A stretch of 64,000 bases of DNA from Bacillus sp. RAR_GA_16 (GTDB lineage Bacteria; Bacillota; Bacilli; Bacillales; Guptibacillaceae), in contig NZ_JAIUKZ010000015.1 in NCBI RefSeq assembly GCF_020165985.1, forward strand, positions 682,001 through 746,000. The letters are read 5' to 3'. The stretch's first letter is position 1. Every line of letters starts with the position of its first letter. The translations under genes were made by a program, and so were the position numbers. Below the pieces are notes generated by a model, which saw nothing but the letters and a program-made list of their open reading frames with translations, made no database searches and was not told the origin of the DNA. Of the stretch, positions 10,098 through 24,861 are shown in pieces.

Positions 10098-10736
10098 TTA
10101 AACTGGATAATGTTTCATGAAATAAACGAGTGCTTGTAATTCAACGGCCAGATCAATATGATGAACGCGAATATGATCTGGAACAGTTAATCGAGCTGGG
10201 GTAAAATTCAATATTCCTTTGATGCCTGTCTCATCCATTTGATCAGCAATGGACTGGGCGACATGAACAGGGACTGTTAAGATCACGACAGAAACGTCAT
10301 TCTCTTTCAATCTCTTTTTGAATTCATCAATGTGATAAACGGGTACTCCGCCAATCTCCTGTCCTACTTTTTCAGAATCGGCATCAAAAGCAAGCTCAAT
10401 CTTAGTGTTATTATTTTTTATAAAATTGTAGTGCAGAAAAGCAGTTCCAAGGTTCCCTACGCCAATCAGGGCAACTTTTGTCGTTTCATCCTGATCAAGG
10501 GTCTTACTAAAAAAGGATAACAAATAATGAACGTTGTACCCATAGCCTTTTTTACCAAGAGCGCCAAAATAGCTAAAGTCTCTTCTGATTGTGGCAGAAT
10601 CTACTTTAATAGCATCACTTAGCTCTGCTGATGAGACGCGCTGCTTTCCTGATGCGCTTAAATTCTTTAAATATCGATAATAGAGCGGCAGTCTTTTTGC
10701 TGTCGCCTGCGGAATTTTTGTCTGATCAATATCCAT
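10098..10736 (-). CDS. rex: Redox-sensing transcriptional repressor Rex
   Basis: Rex senses the NADH/NAD+ ratio and represses fermentation and low-oxygen genes. 212 residues: a winged helix-turn-helix (residues about 1-80; [18 protein letters not shown] and [19 protein letters not shown]) and a Rossmann NAD(H) domain with [16 protein letters not shown] near residue 90. The C-terminal domain-swap helix is present. Position between tatA and moaC is conserved in Bacillus. Confidence 0.97.
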   Translation of the reverse strand: MDIDQTKIPQATAKRLPLYYRYLKNLSASGKQRVSSAELSDAIKVDSATIRRDFSYFGALGKKGYGYNVHYLLSFFSKTLDQDETTKVALIGVGNLGTAFLHYNFIKNNNTKIELAFDADSEKVGQEIGGVPVYHIDEFKKRLKENDVSVVILTVPVHVAQSIADQMDETGIKGILNFTPARLTVPDHIRVHHIDLAVELQALVYFMKHYPV

Positions 10737-10775
10737 ACACTACCTCCATATTGATCTCCGCGCTCCATCGTCACC

Positions 10776-11258
10776 TTACTTGCGCGCATAATCCCCGCTT
10801 TTACCACCTGTTTTGGTAACAAGATAGGTTTCCCCGATAACGATGCCTTTATCCACTGCTTTGCACATATCGTATACCGTCAATGCTGCAGCTGATGCTG
10901 CCGTCAGCGCTTCCATTTCAACGCCAGTACTTCCGCTCGTTTTCACATGAGCCTCAATAATCAGCTCATAAGATGACGACTTCTCCTGCCAGTCAAAATG
11001 AAGGTCAACGCCAGAAAGCGCTATCGGATGACACATGGGGATGAGATCTGATGTTTTTTTTGCTGCCATAATGCCGGCAATTTGAGCGACTTGAAGGACA
11101 TCGCCTTTCTTCATCGTTCCAGACTGTATACCTGAATAAATTTGTTCACTCACCTGAACGCTCGTGCGGGCAGTAGCCGTTCGAACCGAGGGAGTTTTAT
11201 CCGTAATATCGACCATTCTTGCTCGGCCTTCTTCATTAAAGTGAGTAAATGAACTCAT
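10776..11258 (-). CDS. moaC: Cyclic pyranopterin monophosphate synthase MoaC
   Basis: The second step of molybdenum cofactor synthesis, acting after MoaA. 160 residues. Active-site motifs [15 protein letters not shown] and [11 protein letters not shown], and the tail [10 protein letters not shown], are present. I start at ATG 11258 ([11 protein letters not shown]): the ATG six codons upstream lies in the ribosome site AAAGGGG. No other moa gene is in the window, so the rest of the pathway is elsewhere, as in Bacillus. Confidence 0.96.
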   Translation of the reverse strand: MSSFTHFNEEGRARMVDITDKTPSVRTATARTSVQVSEQIYSGIQSGTMKKGDVLQVAQIAGIMAAKKTSDLIPMCHPIALSGVDLHFDWQEKSSSYELIIEAHVKTSGSTGVEMEALTAASAAALTVYDMCKAVDKGIVIGETYLVTKTGGKSGDYARK

Positions 11259-11519
11259 GTTTGCCCCTTTCCTCATACTGAGATGATAGAAGGTTAGTGC
11301 TGCTACTTGTGACTATACACCATTTTTTGCGATTTTGCTGTTTTTTTGATGACTTTTTTTGTTAAATCATGAACATTCGTTTAGTTGCTCCACCTGTCCC
11401 CTCTAAGGTAAACTTAAAGGAACGTCGGATCATGCCGAATAATCGGTTATAAACAAAGATTAGCTTATCCTTACTGTCCGTTTTTACAGTCATAAGGAAG
11501 GAAATAGAGGTGAACGAAC

Positions 11520-13442
11520 ATGATCGTATTGCAAGTCAATGGACTCACGAAATCATTTGGTGCTGATACCATTTTATCGAATATTAAATTAGAAGTACAA
11601 TCACGAGACCGGGTTGCGCTTGTTGGCCGGAACGGCGCTGGTAAATCCACGCTATTGAAGATGATTACTGGGCAACTTTCATATGATTCAGGAGATATCA
11701 TTAAACCAAAAGATGTTGCAGTTGGCTATATGGCACAAGATACAGGCCTTGAGTCAGGACTATCGATCTGGGATGAAATGCTAAGCGTCTTTGAGCGATT
11801 TCAAAAGATGGAATCTGAACTAAGACAATATGAAGAAAAAATGGGTAATCCCAAAGTTTACGAGAATCAAGTTGAATACGAACGTATCCTAAAAGAATAT
11901 GATGAGCTTCAAGTTGCCTTTAAAGATCAAGGTGGTTATAAATACGAAGCAGACATCCGTACGGTATTACATGGACTGAACTTTAAAGACTTTGATTACA
12001 GTACAAAAATTTCAACCCTTAGCGGAGGGCAAAAGACACGCCTCGCTTTAGGAAAGCTTTTGCTTACAAAACCTGAACTACTTATTCTAGATGAACCGAC
12101 AAACCATCTAGATATTGAAACACTTACATGGCTTGAAGGTTATCTCCAAAACTACTCTGGCGCCTTATTAATCGTTTCGCACGACCGCTATTTTCTCGAT
12201 AAAATTGTAACAAAAGTATATGAGATTTCGAGACACCGGGCGGAACGCTTTGAAGGCAATTACAGTTACTACCTTGATGAAAAAGAACAGCGATATGAGC
12301 AACAGCTCAAAGAATTTGAGAAACAGCAAAAAGAAATTGCGAAACTAGAAGACTTTGTTGCGAAAAACCTTGTGCGAGCCTCAACTACGAAGCGAGCGCA
12401 AAGTAGGCGCAAACAACTTGAGCGCATGGAACGTCTAGATAAACCTAAAGGTGACGAAAAGTCAGCTAATATTTCATTTGGCATTGATAAGCAGACAGGC
12501 AATGATGTTTTAACCCTCAGAGAACTCGCGATTGGGTACCCTGATAATGTCATTAACGATCATTTAACATTTGATCTGAAGCGACAGGAAAGTGTCGCCC
12601 TTGTTGGTCCGAACGGAATAGGTAAATCAACATTGCTAAAAGCAATCGTATCAGGTGAGACGCGACTCGGTGGCGATATTCATTACGGAAGCAATGTACA
12701 GATTGGTTTCTATGACCAGGAACAAACGAACTTGCATTCAAACAAGACCGTTTTAAAAGAATTATGGGATGACTTCCCACTTACCGATGAAAAAGATATT
12801 CGCGCCGTACTAGGTCGTTTCTTATTTACCGGAGATGATGTTCTGAAGAACGTTTCTGATTTAAGCGGTGGCGAAAAAGGACGGCTTGCGCTTTCCAAAT
12901 TAATGATGCAAAAATCAAACCTTCTCATTCTAGATGAGCCAACAAACCACCTTGACCTTGATAGCAAAGAAATATTGGAAGAAGCACTCATTCAATTCCC
13001 TGGTACCATCCTATTTGTCTCTCACGATCGATACTTTATAAATAGAATCGCAACGCGTGTCATTGAGCTTTCTACAGACGGTGTGACTCCTTACCTAGGG
13101 GACTACGATTATTATGTTGAGAAAAAACAGGAACTAGCAGAACTCGCTGCACTTGAACAACAGAATAATGAAGTAGCCCAACCTGTTGTCTCTGGTAAAT
13201 CTAGCTTTAAGCAAGATAAAGAAGCAAAACGCCAGGAACGTCAAATGCTTCGACGAATTGAAGAAATTGAAAAAGAAGTTGATGATGCTGAAATGCGAAT
13301 CGCAGCCATCGAAGAAGAGCTCTGTATCCCTGACATTTTTGAAGATCATGAAAAAGTCATGAAGTTAAATGAAGAAATGGATCATTTGCGACTTCATACC
13401 GAAACACTGATGGAAGAATGGGAACAATTGCAGGAAGCCTAA
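11520..13442 (+). CDS. ydiF: ABC-F family ATPase (YdiF-like)
   Basis: A soluble twin-ATPase protein of the ABC-F type, which acts on ribosomes. 640 residues: ATPase 1 with GRNGAGKSTLLK, LSGGQKTRLALGKLL and LLILDEPTNHLD; an interdomain linker with a Lys/Glu-rich helix; ATPase 2 with GPNGIGKSTLLK, LSGGEKGRLALSKL and LLILDEPTNHLD; and a C-terminal coiled coil (about 560-635). No membrane segments. The place opposite tsaD is the Bacillus ydiF place. Resistance function is not evident. Confidence 0.93.
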   Translation: MIVLQVNGLTKSFGADTILSNIKLEVQSRDRVALVGRNGAGKSTLLKMITGQLSYDSGDIIKPKDVAVGYMAQDTGLESGLSIWDEMLSVFERFQKMESELRQYEEKMGNPKVYENQVEYERILKEYDELQVAFKDQGGYKYEADIRTVLHGLNFKDFDYSTKISTLSGGQKTRLALGKLLLTKPELLILDEPTNHLDIETLTWLEGYLQNYSGALLIVSHDRYFLDKIVTKVYEISRHRAERFEGNYSYYLDEKEQRYEQQLKEFEKQQKEIAKLEDFVAKNLVRASTTKRAQSRRKQLERMERLDKPKGDEKSANISFGIDKQTGNDVLTLRELAIGYPDNVINDHLTFDLKRQESVALVGPNGIGKSTLLKAIVSGETRLGGDIHYGSNVQIGFYDQEQTNLHSNKTVLKELWDDFPLTDEKDIRAVLGRFLFTGDDVLKNVSDLSGGEKGRLALSKLMMQKSNLLILDEPTNHLDLDSKEILEEALIQFPGTILFVSHDRYFINRIATRVIELSTDGVTPYLGDYDYYVEKKQELAELAALEQQNNEVAQPVVSGKSSFKQDKEAKRQERQMLRRIEEIEKEVDDAEMRIAAIEEELCIPDIFEDHEKVMKLNEEMDHLRLHTETLMEEWEQLQEA

Positions 13443-13443
13443 C

Positions 13444-13473
13444 AAAAAACAGTCCACAGTGGACTGTTTTTTT
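13444..13473. terminator. Terminator after ydiF
   Basis: ACAGTCCA-CAG-TGGACTGT flanked by A and T runs directly after the ydiF stop codon. Confidence 0.9.
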
Positions 13474-13503
13474 ATTAGGAAAGAATTTTCCGACATATTC
13501 ACA

Positions 13504-13676
13504 CTATCCACATACTTATACACAATTAGATAGCCGATGTATCTCGTTTTCTAAAAATTATTAACATTATCAACAAGATAACAACTAGTTATCCACAAAT
13601 TTAGCACATTTCAGAAAACGGCTTAGAAGTAAGGTTTCTCTCTCTATATCCACATTATCCACCATTATGTGGATAA
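13504..13676. promoter_or_regulatory. DnaA-box cluster between ydiF and tsaD
   Basis: Three exact DnaA boxes of the form TTATNCACA: TTATACACA (13516-13524, +), TTATCCACA (13589-13597, +) and TGTGGATAA (13668-13676, so minus). Four one-mismatch boxes lie at 13504-13512, 13567-13575, 13646-13654 and 13655-13663. All fall in 173 AT-rich bases with no gene. Bacillus subtilis is known to have DnaA-box clusters outside oriC, and from memory one lies between gcp (tsaD) and ydiF, so this is probably the counterpart that titrates or presents DnaA. Confidence 0.85.
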
Positions 13677-13750
13677 CCTTTCTTATTAACAGCTTTCCAA
13701 TTAGGATCATCTGTATGTAAGAAAACATTTGCTGTGTGGAACAAAAAAAA

Positions 13751-13781
13751 CCGAGATTAGATTCCCAGTTCTAATCCCGGA
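13751..13781 (-). terminator. Terminator of the thiL-tsaEB-rimI-tsaD operon, overlapping the tsaD stop
   Basis: Stem CCGGGATTAGA / TCTAATCTCGG around the tsaD stop codon, followed by a run of eight T on the minus strand. Confidence 0.85.
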
Positions 13782-14774
13782 TTTGCGTTAAGTTGAAGGC
13801 TAGAGCGTTTTCCCTTTCGATACGCAATGGTTCCAGCAGCTGCAATCATCGCAGCATTATCGGTACAATAGTACAATGGTGGAATCACAAGAATCTGTTC
13901 CACTATCTTGAAAAGCTTTTGTTAAAGAACTTCTTAGCCCTTTGTTTGCTGCTACACCACCAGCAAGAAGAACTTGCTTTACGCCATACTCTTCTGCCGC
14001 TCGCACCGTCTTTGTGACAAGGACCTCAACTACGGAAGCTTGAAAACTTGCCGCAAGATCCTCCGGCTTTATTTCTTCATTCCGTTGTTTCGCATTATGC
14101 ACAGTATTGATTACGGCTGACTTCAAACCACTAAAGCTGAAATCATATGACCCTTTCTCAAGCCATGCACGTGGTAGCGGGACAGACTCTTCTCCTTCTG
14201 CTGCCAGTCGATCAATATGCGGTCCGCCAGGATAAGGAAGCTGAAGCGTTCTTGCTACTTTATCGTAAGCCTCTCCAGCTGCGTCATCGCGTGTTTCTCC
14301 GATCACTTCAAACTCACCCTCTGAAGGCATATAAACAAGCTCTGTGTGCCCTCCTGAAACGACTAGCGCAAGGAGCGGATAGGTTAACTCTGTTACAAGC
14401 TGATTGGCATAAATGTGTCCTGCAATATGGTGCGTGCCAATTAGCGGTTTTTGATGAGCGAAAGCAAGAGCTTTAGCTGTATTCACACCAATTAAGAGAG
14501 CTCCAACGAGCCCTGGCCCTTCCGTTACGGCAATGCCATCAATCTCATCCATCGTAACGTTTGCTTCATCTAAGGCTTCTTGTAAAATTAGCGTCATCTG
14601 CTCCACATGGTGCCTTGAAGCAATTTCAGGGACCACTCCTCCGAAACGCTTATGACTTTCAATCTGAGAAGCAACAATATTCGCTAATACTTCTTTGCCA
14701 TCTTTTACAATGGCAACGGCTGTTTCATCACAGCTTGTTTCAATTCCTAAAATAAGTTCATGTTTAGTTTCCAT
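13757..14774 (-). CDS. tsaD: tRNA N6-threonylcarbamoyladenosine transferase TsaD; one apparent +1 frameshift near the C-terminus
   Basis: TsaD transfers the threonylcarbamoyl group to A37 of ANN-decoding tRNAs. The main frame shows the iron/ATPase motif [27 protein letters not shown] and [13 protein letters not shown], then runs out at 13857 instead of the family end. One base removed from GAATC at 13891-13895 (restoring GATC) gives [20 protein letters not shown] and an end at 13757: 338 residues, the normal length. TsaD is essential in Bacillus, which argues for a sequence error. The start overlaps the rimI stop. Operon with tsaB, tsaE and thiL. Confidence 0.93.
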
Positions 14775-15222
14775 TTAAATTCACCCACATTACTAGCGCA
14801 TCCTCTTGATTATCTGTGTAATAATTCTTGCGAATGCCGCCTTCTTCAAAACCAAATTTGCGATATAGATTCTGTGCTACGATATTAGACACGCGAACTT
14901 CAAGCGTCATTTTCACTGCTCCGCGTGATTTTACAAAATGAATCGCCTTCTTTAAGAGCGCTTCCCCTAGCTTTATTCCTCGATAATCTGGATGCAGCGC
15001 AATATTTGTAATATGTGCCTCATCAATAATGACCCACACACCACAATAACCTGCTATTTCTTCTCCAACTTCTAGCAGAAGATAGGTCGCGAAATGATTT
15101 ATGACGATTTCATTATAGAAAGCAGACCTGCTCCATGGTGTCGGAAAAGTGGCGTGTTCAATCCGCATCACAGCCTCGATATCTTCAATGGTCATCGATC
15201 GAAACGATACCGTATCATTCAT
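14764..15222 (-). CDS. rimI: Ribosomal-protein-S18-alanine N-acetyltransferase RimI
   Basis: A GNAT acetyltransferase of 152 residues. The acetyl-CoA loop is in [18 protein letters not shown], and [18 protein letters not shown] is the RimI-type C-terminus. It lies between tsaB and tsaD with a 9-nt gap and an 11-nt overlap, the usual tsaE-tsaB-rimI-tsaD order. It probably acetylates ribosomal protein S18; other substrates are possible. Confidence 0.93.
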   Translation of the reverse strand: MNDTVSFRSMTIEDIEAVMRIEHATFPTPWSRSAFYNEIVINHFATYLLLEVGEEIAGYCGVWVIIDEAHITNIALHPDYRGIKLGEALLKKAIHFVKSRGAVKMTLEVRVSNIVAQNLYRKFGFEEGGIRKNYYTDNQEDALVMWVNLNGN

Positions 15223-15231
15223 TCCTATCCC

Positions 15232-15927
15232 CTACTTTTTCTGTGAAGCTAACCACTTCGCTTCAGCTTCAGCCATTCTTACATAGTTTGGTGTAAACTG
15301 ATGGACATCCTCCACCGGTTCATAACCTGCTCCCAACCTGGCAAGATCAGAAGGTCTAGCATTCAAACTACTCGTTGGTGCGAACACTGCTTTGTCCCCT
15401 AAAATGGATGCAATCTTCTCTTTGTGAATATCTAAATCTCCACTAATAAATAAGAAACGTTCATATCTGTCCTTATTTTCATGCAGCCATTCTTCAAATA
15501 AGACAATCTGATCTTCCGTTTCTCTTTCAATCTCTGTTCCATTCGCTTGATAGACACTCATATACACCTGTCCACGCCGGGCGTCAAAAAATGGAACGAT
15601 GGCCCCAGAAAAATAACGGCCATTTTGCGCGAGCACTTCTAAACTAGAGACACCTACAAGGGGGATCGTTAACGTCCATGCTAACGTCTTAGCAATGCTA
15701 ATTCCGATCCGAAGACCTGTATAAGAGCCTGGCCCTTTAGCGACTACGATACGATCCAGATCAGCAGGCTTAACCTGAACCTCGTCCAAAAGCTGTTCAA
15801 TGGCTGGCATTAAACGCACCGAATGGTTTTTCTTGATATTTGTTATCAGTTCTCCGACAATGATGCCATCCATCATAATGGAAACGCCCATACAGTAGTT
15901 CGAAGAATCAATGGCTAGTACTTTCAT
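15232..15927 (-). CDS. tsaB: t6A synthesis scaffold protein TsaB
   Basis: An ASKHA-fold partner that dimerises with TsaD. 231 residues from ATG 15927 ([15 protein letters not shown]), 7 nt after GGAG; an earlier in-frame start lies inside tsaE. Conserved VVAKGPGSYTGLRIGISIAKTLAW is present, and the metal-site residues of TsaD are absent, as expected for TsaB. It overlaps tsaE by 20 nt. Confidence 0.94.
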   Translation of the reverse strand: MKVLAIDSSNYCMGVSIMMDGIIVGELITNIKKNHSVRLMPAIEQLLDEVQVKPADLDRIVVAKGPGSYTGLRIGISIAKTLAWTLTIPLVGVSSLEVLAQNGRYFSGAIVPFFDARRGQVYMSVYQANGTEIERETEDQIVLFEEWLHENKDRYERFLFISGDLDIHKEKIASILGDKAVFAPTSSLNARPSDLARLGAGYEPVEDVHQFTPNYVRMAEAEAKWLASQKK

Positions 15928-16378
15928 GTTGCAGCTCCTTACATAACGACTCATAAAAAGCACCAAATGGTCTTAAAATAAGCCGACGTTCTGATTCTCT
16001 TTGATGATAAATTTCAATTCTGAGGAGTTCATTAGGCAGCATATCCTGAATGAATTTTGCCCATTCGACGACGGTCACCCCGTCCCCTTCAAAGTATTCG
16101 CTAAAACCAAGGTCTTCATCACTCTCTTCAAGACGATACGCGTCCATATGAAACAGAGGGATGGTTCCTTCATATTCTTTAATAATCGTAAAGGTAGGAC
16201 TATTCACTATTTTAGTAACTCCTAACCCTTTTCCGATTCCCTTCGTAAAAGTTGTCTTGCCAGCACCTAGATCTCCCTCAAGCGTTAACACACAGCCTGG
16301 CTTCAGCTTTTCAGCAAGCTTACTGCCAAATGCCATGGTTTCTTCTGGAGATTTCATGATGAAAGCATATCCACTCAT
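15908..16378 (-). CDS. tsaE: t6A synthesis P-loop ATPase TsaE
   Basis: The ATPase that resets the TsaBD complex. 156 residues; Walker A is [20 protein letters not shown], followed by [14 protein letters not shown] and a Walker-B-like [10 protein letters not shown] choose ATG 16378 (MSGYAF), which best fits AGGTGA upstream; ATG 16384 is possible. It starts 9 nt after thiL. Confidence 0.94.
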   Translation of the reverse strand: MSGYAFIMKSPEETMAFGSKLAEKLKPGCVLTLEGDLGAGKTTFTKGIGKGLGVTKIVNSPTFTIIKEYEGTIPLFHMDAYRLEESDEDLGFSEYFEGDGVTVVEWAKFIQDMLPNELLRIEIYHQRESERRLILRPFGAFYESLCKELQHESTSH

Positions 16379-16387
16379 GTTCATCAC

Positions 16388-17374
16388 CTATTCTTTAGAC
16401 GAGAAGTGATTGTATCCCTTCTTGTCCAGTTTGAATTTTTGATCTTTGTAACTCATCCAGACACTTGTTCCTTTGTCCTCTACATAGCCGATCTGATAGA
16501 TCGATTCCTGGTGCTCTTGAAACAATTCTTTCACACTACTCCAGTCCTCTTTTGCAACCGTACCGATCAGTTCATAATCTTCTCCGCCATTTAACATCCA
16601 TTCTAACCGTTGAAAAGAAGAATAAGCCTCAAAGCCCTCAGGAGCCGGGATCGCATCTTGATCAAGGACGATCGAAACGCCACTTGCCTCTGCAATCTCG
16701 TGGGACTCACTTGCGATTCCATCACTCACATCATTTAATGAAATACGGTATCCACTCTTAGCGAGAATGCGACCTTGCTTGATGCAAGGATTCGGCTCCT
16801 GATGGTACCGCACATAAGCGCCGTCACTGCCCTCGCCCTTAAGTAAGGAGGAAAGCCCAGCAGCTGAGCCGCCTACAGGTCCAGTAAGAAAAACAACGTC
16901 TCCCACCTTCGCATGACTCCTTAAAAGTTTTCGTCCTTTTTCAATTTTACCAATAACCGTAATCGCAATATGGAGATCTCCCCTAGTCGATACCGTATCG
17001 CCACCGATCATGTCCATCTCATAGAAGTCCCCGATCTCTTTAATCCCTTTGTATATTTCTTTTAGCTGTTTCGATGACCATCCTGTTTGGGGTACAGAAA
17101 TAGACACAAGATAAAACATCGGAATGCCACCCATAGCGGCAATATCACTTATATTCACAGCAAGGGCTTTTCGACCGATCTGAAAAGGGGATAGCGTACT
17201 CTTTTTAAAATGGATTCCTTCCACCATTGTATCCGCACAGGCAATTTCATCCCAATCTGAATCAATATGATACAGAGCGGCATCGTCTCCAATGCCATGA
17301 ATCAACTCTTCTCGAAATGTATAAGCTGGCGTAATGGATTGAATAAATGCAAATTCATCTTTCACCAAACTCAT
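16388..17374 (-). CDS. thiL: Thiamine-monophosphate kinase ThiL
   Basis: Phosphorylates thiamine monophosphate to the active diphosphate. From ATG 17374 ([10 protein letters not shown]) it has 328 residues. A longer in-frame start lies inside a terminator stem and is rejected. Motifs: GIGDDAALY near residue 30, [28 protein letters not shown] and [16 protein letters not shown]. First gene of the thiL-tsaE-tsaB-rimI-tsaD operon. Confidence 0.95.
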   Translation of the reverse strand: MSLVKDEFAFIQSITPAYTFREELIHGIGDDAALYHIDSDWDEIACADTMVEGIHFKKSTLSPFQIGRKALAVNISDIAAMGGIPMFYLVSISVPQTGWSSKQLKEIYKGIKEIGDFYEMDMIGGDTVSTRGDLHIAITVIGKIEKGRKLLRSHAKVGDVVFLTGPVGGSAAGLSSLLKGEGSDGAYVRYHQEPNPCIKQGRILAKSGYRISLNDVSDGIASESHEIAEASGVSIVLDQDAIPAPEGFEAYSSFQRLEWMLNGGEDYELIGTVAKEDWSSVKELFQEHQESIYQIGYVEDKGTSVWMSYKDQKFKLDKKGYNHFSSKE

Positions 17375-17391
17375 CTCTCTTTCTATTTTAT

Positions 17392-17425
17392 AAAAAAACC
17401 TTAGGAATTTCATCCTAAGGTGCTT
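17392..17425 (-). terminator. Terminator downstream of the tRNA-fMet / tRNA-Asp pair
   Basis: CCTTAGGA-TGAAAT-TCCTAAGG followed by a T run on the minus strand, just before thiL. Confidence 0.85.
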
Positions 17426-17541
17426 TTTCTATCAGTTTATCTTACTTAACGACAAATTCACATGTTTGTTTCAAAAAATTTCAGTTTTAGCCAACACAAA
17501 TTTGAGTATAAAAAAAAAGCGATCCAATCGCTCTAGAAAAA

Positions 17542-17617
17542 TGGCGGTCTCGACGGGAATCGAACCCGCGATCTCCTGCGTGACAGGCAGGCATGTTAAC
17601 CGCTACACCACGAGACC
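17542..17617 (-). tRNA. tRNA-Asp (GTC)
   Basis: 76 nt with a full cloverleaf, anticodon GTC in CCTGTCACG, T-loop TTCGATT and encoded CCA. Identical to the second tRNA-Asp at 25453-25528. Confidence 0.97.
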
Positions 17618-17745
17618 AGTATGTATTGTTTGAACACGATACACTTACCATTGTGAGAAATAATACCAAGTTATCAGCTTAGGTTGCCCCTAAAGGGACT
17701 ACAATAAAAATTTAACAAGGAAGATTAATCGACGTAGGTAAATTT

Positions 17746-17823
<78 letters not shown>

Positions 17824-18078
17824 ATAATAGGAATGAATTATTGCTGCACCTGCTCATTACGCTGTGCACTGTTTCTTTCTCTACAAGGTTATGCTTCGAT
17901 GCGTATCCGTCGAAACAACTCGATGTTGATTCTTAGATGTAACGCTCGTTGCTCCACCCCGTGACGATTAATATGGATGTATGTTACTTAATCTATAACA
18001 CAAATTAGTATGTGATATGGACACAAGTAATACTATACCAGATAAGGGCAATGAATGCAAGCATTAGAAACAAAAGAA
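17824..18078. other. Intergenic stretch with a short copy of the fMet 5' end
   Basis: The segment TGCTCCACCCCG of the tRNA-fMet gene recurs near 17950. No complete tRNA or open frame is visible. Confidence 0.4.
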
Positions 18079-18102
18079 GAAATCCCCTGTTACAGGGATT
18101 TC
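18079..18102 (-). terminator. Terminator overlapping the end of the metC-like gene
   Basis: GAAATCCCTG-TAA-CAGGGGATTTC; the loop is the stop codon of the gene. Confidence 0.7.
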
Positions 18103-19230
18103 TTTACTGCATTTTTGAAAGCATCGATAATATCATTTTCATTTTCAATTCCTACAGAAATACGAACGAGCTGTTTATTAATCCCTAGCTTCTGTCTCGT
18201 ATCTTCTGGAACTGTACGGTGAGAAGTGGCAATCGGATATGATACTGTCGTATCTAGACCTGCCAGAGTCGGTATAATTTTGACCCATCCTAGTGACTTA
18301 AAGAATGTGGTCACATCGGTTTCCTCATCTAACTCAATAGAAACCATCGCTCCTGAGCCTCTTTCAGCTACATATTCAGGGTAATAGACATTTTTAATCC
18401 CTTTAACAGCTTTTAATTCACTTGCAAGAATGGCTGCATTTTTCACATGCCGTTCCATTCGTATGCTCATTGTTTTTAACCCACGGCATCCAAGCCAAGC
18501 CTCAAATGGACTAAGATTAGCTCCAAGGTTAATCACTTTTGCCTTTGCTTTTGCCATCAGATTCTTCTCTACCTACTAGTACGCCAGCGGTTACATCACT
18601 ATGTCCGCCAATATATTTTGTGGCGCTATGTACTACAAGATCAATGCCTAATTGGTAAGGCTGTAGAAGATATGGTGTAGCAAACGTATTATCTACCATC
18701 GTAACTAGCTTATGTTTCTGCCCAAGAGTTTGAAGAAGGGTTAAATCCTCGACCCTTAATAGAGGATTAGTGACGGACTCTGTATACAGTAATTTTGTAT
18801 TTGGGCGTATCGCACTCTCAATTTTTTCTCTGTCCGTAAAATCGACAAAAGAGACTTCTATTCCGAAGTCAGGAAGTTCTCCATTAAAAAGAGAAAAAGT
18901 TCCTCCGTAAAGATCTTCACATGCGACGATGTGATCGCCAGCCTTCACAACAGCAAGAACTCCTGCAAGAATAGCAGATAAGCCTGATGATGTCGCAACG
19001 CCCTTAGGAGCTCCCTCAAGATCCGCTACACCCATTCCAAGGTCATCTGTATTCGGATTGCTAACACGGGTGTATAAATAGTCTTTCTTACCTTGATAAA
19101 ATGATTCAAGATCATCGAGATCTTCAAACACAAATGCAGAGGTTTGATAAATTGGCTGAACTTTACTTACTGTATCTGATTTTAGCTTTCGTGGAAAACG
19201 TACGGCTTTTGTATCAAAATGAAATTCCAT
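18090..19230 (-). CDS. PLP-dependent trans-sulfuration enzyme (MetB/MetC/methionine gamma-lyase family); one apparent +1 frameshift
   Basis: A Cys/Met-metabolism PLP enzyme. The N-terminal frame has the family features YTRVSNPNTDDL, ATSSGLSAILAGV, EDLYGGTFSLF and the cofactor lysine in HSATKYIGGHSDV, then ends early. The rest (MAKAKAKVINLGANLSPFEAW ... TLAGLDTTVSYPIATSHR) is in the next frame. One extra base at 18560-18564 (GATTC for GATC) is the cause; with it removed the join reads GREEDLMAKAKAK and gives about 379 residues, the usual length. It lies alone between the rrn operon and two tRNAs. Whether it is a cystathionine lyase, a synthase or a methionine gamma-lyase cannot be told. Confidence 0.9.
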
Positions 19231-19377
19231 TTATTTTCTCCTTTTCCTTAGATAAATTCTTTTTCATTAACTGTACGTCTTCTAAAAGGTAATTTCAACA
19301 GATATGGTTCGAAATTTTCAATTTATTGAGGTGCAGGCACTTGCTAGGTAGAGGTTCAAAGCTTATTGATAAGTTTT

Positions 19378-19466
19378 TTCCGCGATAGTTGAGATTTTTC
19401 CGCGATATTCGATTTTATTCCGCGATTTTGTGTGGTATTTCCGCGAATTTGAGATGAATTCCGCGA
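19378..19466. repeat. Five phased copies of TTCCGCGA
   Basis: TTCCGCGA occurs at 19378, 19398, 19418, 19439 and 19459, that is every 20-21 bases, separated by AT-rich spacers partly alike (GTTGAGATT, TTTGAGATG). It lies between the rrn terminator and the metC-like gene. Confidence 0.9.
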
Positions 19467-19520
19467 ACGTAGTCCATGAGGGCTTTCAGCTAGTCAAAAC
19501 CCCATTCGTAAAACCACATA

Positions 19521-19554
19521 AAAAAAGCGAGAAACCATTTGGTCTCTCGCCTTT
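19521..19554 (-). terminator. rrn operon terminator
   Basis: GGCGAGAGACC-AAAT-GGTTTCTCGC followed by a T run, about 10 nt after the 5S 3' end. Confidence 0.9.
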
Positions 19555-19561
19555 CATCTTT

Positions 19562-19679
<118 letters not shown>

Positions 19680-19857
19680 CTTTTACAGGGTATTCCCTGA
19701 AAACTAGATAGCACTCGCAACGTTTTCCAATAATGTGTCCAGCTACGTAAGCCAAATCCTCGATCGTTTCACCTTTTGATTCTGACGCAAAAAGCGCGTC
19801 TGATTCAAAAGCTTCCAACGCTTGTCGGATTTAAACGGCTTACTTCGCTTTTCGTTT

Positions 19858-22788
<2,931 letters not shown>

Positions 22789-22973
22789 TCGATTTGTGTG
22801 GCGCAAGCCATCACGCATCAGTTGTTACTAAGTGTTGCATATAAATAATTATTGGATGTCGTTGTTTGTGCTATCTAGTTTTCAAGGAACATGAAAGAAT
22901 GCAATCATTCTTTCAAAACTAAACGAAACGCTCATGTAAGGTTGGCAACCAATGTTGCCTCGTAATTCTCCAT
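22789..22973 (-). other. 16S-23S internal transcribed spacer without tRNA
   Basis: About 185 nt with no tRNA gene. It contains the usual processing leader CTAGTTTTGAAAGAATG-like sequences. The tRNAs of this operon lie upstream of 16S instead. Confidence 0.7.
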
Positions 22974-24528
<1,555 letters not shown>

Positions 24529-24646
24529 AAGCTTAATCTAGCTTTTAAAACAATGTTTGTTTCCGTAGAAACAACTACTTACATGGCGTTTCGTTCAGTT
24601 TTCAAAGAGCAATTTTTCTTTCAATGTCGTTTTCAGCGACCAAACC

Positions 24647-24676
24647 ATCATACCATGATGAGATAATCAATGTCAA
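24647..24676 (-). promoter_or_regulatory. rrn promoter between tRNA-Ile and 16S
   Basis: Minus strand TTGACA (24671-24676) and TATGAT (24647-24652) with an 18-bp spacer, about 120 nt before 16S. It gives the rRNA genes their own promoter besides the tRNA cluster promoter. Confidence 0.75.
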
Positions 24677-24694
24677 CAACTTTTTTTGAAAAGA

Positions 24695-24771
<77 letters not shown>

Positions 24772-24779
24772 ATCTTTAA

Positions 24780-24853
24780 TGGAGCGGGTGATGGGGATCG
24801 AACCCACGACATCAGCTTGGAAGGCTGAGGTTTTACCACTAAACTACACCCGC
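24780..24853 (-). tRNA. tRNA-Gly (TCC)
   Basis: 74 nt, anticodon TCC in CTTCCAAG, T-loop TTCGATC with its GATC intact, CCA encoded. Confidence 0.97.
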
Positions 24854-24861
24854 AATATTGA

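Noticed and set aside
13757-14774. tsaD (and the other six split genes) as true pseudogenes
   Set aside because: TsaD is needed for viability in Bacillus, the shifts all share the GATC signature, and the downstream halves are fully conserved without other lesions.
17940-17965. A second tRNA-fMet
   Set aside because: Only about 12 bases of the 5' end are repeated; no cloverleaf can be formed.
19378-19466. CRISPR array
   Set aside because: Repeats are only 8 bases, the period is 20-21 bases and there is no cas gene.
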